From Flavobacterium hiemivividum (lineage in GTDB: Bacteria > Bacteroidota > Bacteroidia > Flavobacteriales > Flavobacteriaceae): a stretch of 64,000 nucleotides of DNA. Location: contig NZ_SMFO01000002.1 in NCBI RefSeq assembly GCF_004349145.1, positions 186,001 through 250,000 on the forward strand, written 5' to 3'. The position numbers and the translations under genes were made by a program. The notes beneath the pieces were generated by a model. That model saw only the letters and a program-made list of their open reading frames with translations. It was not told where the DNA came from and made no database searches. Shown here piece by piece: positions 62,651 to 64,000 of this stretch; the stretch's first letter is position 1; each line of letters opens with the position of its first letter.

Positions 62651-63103
62651 TTAGTTAAGCGGTATTGGTAGTTCATGTTTGCGGCTGCCGTCTTCTGCAC
62701 TTTCTTCAAACAAAATAAGGATTAATGTTGAATAATTGTCTTTTTTCTCAATGTCAATTGTGAAGTCAAAATTACCCCATTCTGGTGCGCCAGCGTCTGT
62801 TGTTGTAAATCCACTTTTCAATTCATTATGACCGTCCTCAATAACCCAACTAATGTTTGCTTCCCAAACTTGTGCTTGTCCTTGCAAGCGGAACTTATTT
62901 TCACCAACTTTTTCTACCGTTACTTGGCGAAAACGTTCATTTGAAGATGCTGTAACCATTTCTTCTTCGGGTGCTATGGATTTTGTTATTTGAACAGTAT
63001 CATTAACAATTGTGGTATCAATACTTTCACTATCGTCTTTATTTTGTTTGTTGCATGCTAGTAATAGCAAACTTAATAACCAGATTGTCGATTTTATTTT
63101 CAT
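62651..63103 (-). CDS. Gmad2-domain lipoprotein
   Basis: A 150-residue lipoprotein (Cys17, LLLLACNKQ). After a polar linker of about 45 residues, the C-terminal domain (about 60-150) has the Gmad2 immunoglobulin-like signature: FRLQGQAQVWEANISWVIEDG, GAPEWGNFDFTIDI and ILFEESAEDGSRKHELPIPL. Gmad2 was first defined in spore-germination proteins of Firmicutes. A ligand-binding or adhesive task in the envelope is plausible, but nothing fixes it. It is monocistronic by position. Confidence 0.82.
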   Translation of the reverse strand: MKIKSTIWLLSLLLLACNKQNKDDSESIDTTIVNDTVQITKSIAPEEEMVTASSNERFRQVTVEKVGENKFRLQGQAQVWEANISWVIEDGHNELKSGFTTTDAGAPEWGNFDFTIDIEKKDNYSTLILILFEESAEDGSRKHELPIPLN

Positions 63104-63242
63104 GTTTTATTTAGTTTTAATTTTTGTCCTATCGGCATTTTACCAGAACATATTGTCAGAAAGATTAATCTATATTTATTTGTAATAACAGATTTTCGAT
63201 TCTTCATATTTTACTATTTCGCTTTTCTCTACTTAATCAAAC

Positions 63243-64000
63243 TTACCACCAAATAATAAAATACTCTATATAGGAACCGTTATATTTTTGCCAAATTAAG
63301 GGAGATTGTTTTTCCTTCATACAAGTTTGAATGTCTTTTACTACACCATTAAAGTCGGTCCAGATTTCGTTTTCAGCAGGATCCATTCCCCATTCCTTTT
63401 TTGAAGGGATATAATAATTTTTTGCGGGATTATCCAGCTTGCTAAATGTTTCCATGTTTAGATAATACCCTTTTATGTCTTTTTCATAAATAGGGTTAAA
63501 ATTACCTTTGTATTTGTAAGGAATAAACAGGGAAACTAATAAACACAACGCTTGGGAAATCTCGTTGATTGCAATAGCTTTAAACCTTGATTTAGCACAA
63601 TTGTGGTATAGTAAAGGAAATTGTTTAGTTTTTAATTTTTCTAATTTCTCTTTTAAAGAATCATTCCTATTTGGGCCAATCCAATTATTTATAGCTTCTG
63701 AAGAAATGCTAGGGTCAAACAGGTAAAACTTATAAGCTAACTCCATGTGAATTAATTGCTTTGTATGTTCCTCTTCAATAATAAAATCAATTTCTCCTAT
63801 GGTTTTATTATCTTCAATTAACTGAGTATTTTCATACAAGACATTGTAGTTGGATGAAGATTTAATCAATTCAGAAACAATTTTCTCTACTAAATGACCT
63901 AATCTCACATTAGTTGGTAATTGAAATTCGAGGTCAGTTGTTAGGTTTAATGCTGAGAGATCAAAAGATTGCAAGCCTGTCACAGAAAAGTCTAGACTAT
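63243..64000 (-). CDS. DUF1853 family protein, N-terminus beyond the window
   Basis: The frame is open from the stop at 63243 to the right edge, so the gene is cut; an internal GTG at 63983 is not its likely start. The visible 250 or so residues match DUF1853: LGHLVEKIVSELI, the IGEIDFIIEEE and QLIHMELAYKFYLF segments, and PFLYH-like and WGMDPAENEIWTDF stretches. IGEIDFII and IHMELAYKFYL resemble the D-ExK core of PD-(D/E)XK nucleases, which fits the suggestion that DUF1853 is nuclease-like; activity is not established. Confidence 0.8.
   Translation of the reverse strand, partial: SLDFSVTGLQSFDLSALNLTTDLEFQLPTNVRLGHLVEKIVSELIKSSSNYNVLYENTQLIEDNKTIGEIDFIIEEEHTKQLIHMELAYKFYLFDPSISSEAINNWIGPNRNDSLKEKLEKLKTKQFPLLYHNCAKSRFKAIAINEISQALCLLVSLFIPYKYKGNFNPIYEKDIKGYYLNMETFSKLDNPAKNYYIPSKKEWGMDPAENEIWTDFNGVVKDIQTCMKEKQSPLIWQKYNGSYIEYFIIWW

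Overview
The window looks like a stretch of a Flavobacterium-type genome (Bacteroidota, Flavobacteriia). The DNA is AT-rich. Promoters have the Bacteroidota TAnnTTTG -7 box, four times with a TTG about 19-20 nt upstream. Several proteins belong to families I know mainly from Flavobacteriia (DUF6495, DUF6913, a PorD/DUF4835 type IX secretion protein, a BT_3928-like DoxX protein, Bacteroidota-type RpoZ). The flavobacterial dispersed intergenic repeats are also present. I see no tRNA, rRNA, CRISPR array, prophage or transposase, so this is mostly core chromosome with small accessory pieces.

Layout. 0-2.6 kb: kdsA (Kdo synthesis), a small lipoprotein and a two-gene YeeE/YedE sulfur-transport pair. 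2.7-4.7 kb: a two-gene unit of an alkylglycerol-monooxygenase-like membrane hydroxylase and a YhhN/TMEM86 lysoplasmalogenase, probably an ether-lipid cleavage module and the most interesting locus here. 4.7-10.5 kb (minus strand): DUF1599, DoxX-family protein, DppB-like permease, TlpA-like thioredoxin, tpiA, prmA, clpS. 10.6-18.1 kb: folP, a lipoprotein, rlmH, a secreted adenosine deaminase, a DUF2254 membrane protein, a membrane-anchored EEP phosphatase and nadC. 18.1-27.7 kb: YihY, DUF2147, priA, an orphan LytTR regulator, the rpsF-rpsR-rplI operon, DUF6495, ligA and a YhhN-like membrane protein. 27.7-29.5 kb: a 5'-nucleotidase split into a Tat-exported phosphatase half and a lipoprotein half. 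29.6-37.3 kb: dapA, bamD, rpoZ, coaBC, porD and recN in one direction, then fabV. 37.3-37.9 kb: a gene-free stretch carrying a terminator, two dispersed repeats and a perfect 16-bp inverted repeat.

37.9-44.6 kb: a DUF1311 protein, a glycosyltransferase, coaE, a histidine kinase/response regulator pair, an acyl-ACP thioesterase and miaA. 44.6-50.5 kb: a large dispersed repeat, a voltage-gated-type channel ending in a zinc ribbon, a DnaQ/UvrC-type nuclease, a four-helix-bundle gene flanked by period-6 repeat tracts, a YggS protein, a 3-hydroxybutyryl-CoA dehydrogenase and a Gfo/Idh/MocA oxidoreductase. 50.6-57.7 kb: pcm, an XRE-Fic fusion, smpB, a VF530 protein, a DUF3575 barrel, a GNAT, an aldose-1-epimerase-like protein and a large M1 peptidase. 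57.8-61.5 kb: agmatine deiminase and N-carbamoylputrescine amidase (putrescine from agmatine) around a choice-of-anchor I lipoprotein. 61.7-64 kb: a LolA-like exported protein, a Gmad2-domain lipoprotein and a DUF1853 gene cut by the window edge.

Working together: kdsA, bamD and porD serve envelope building and secretion. The nucleotidase halves and the secreted adenosine deaminase could scavenge extracellular nucleotides. coaBC and coaE supply coenzyme A, and nadC supplies NAD. The hydroxylase/lysoplasmalogenase pair suggests breakdown of ether lipids.
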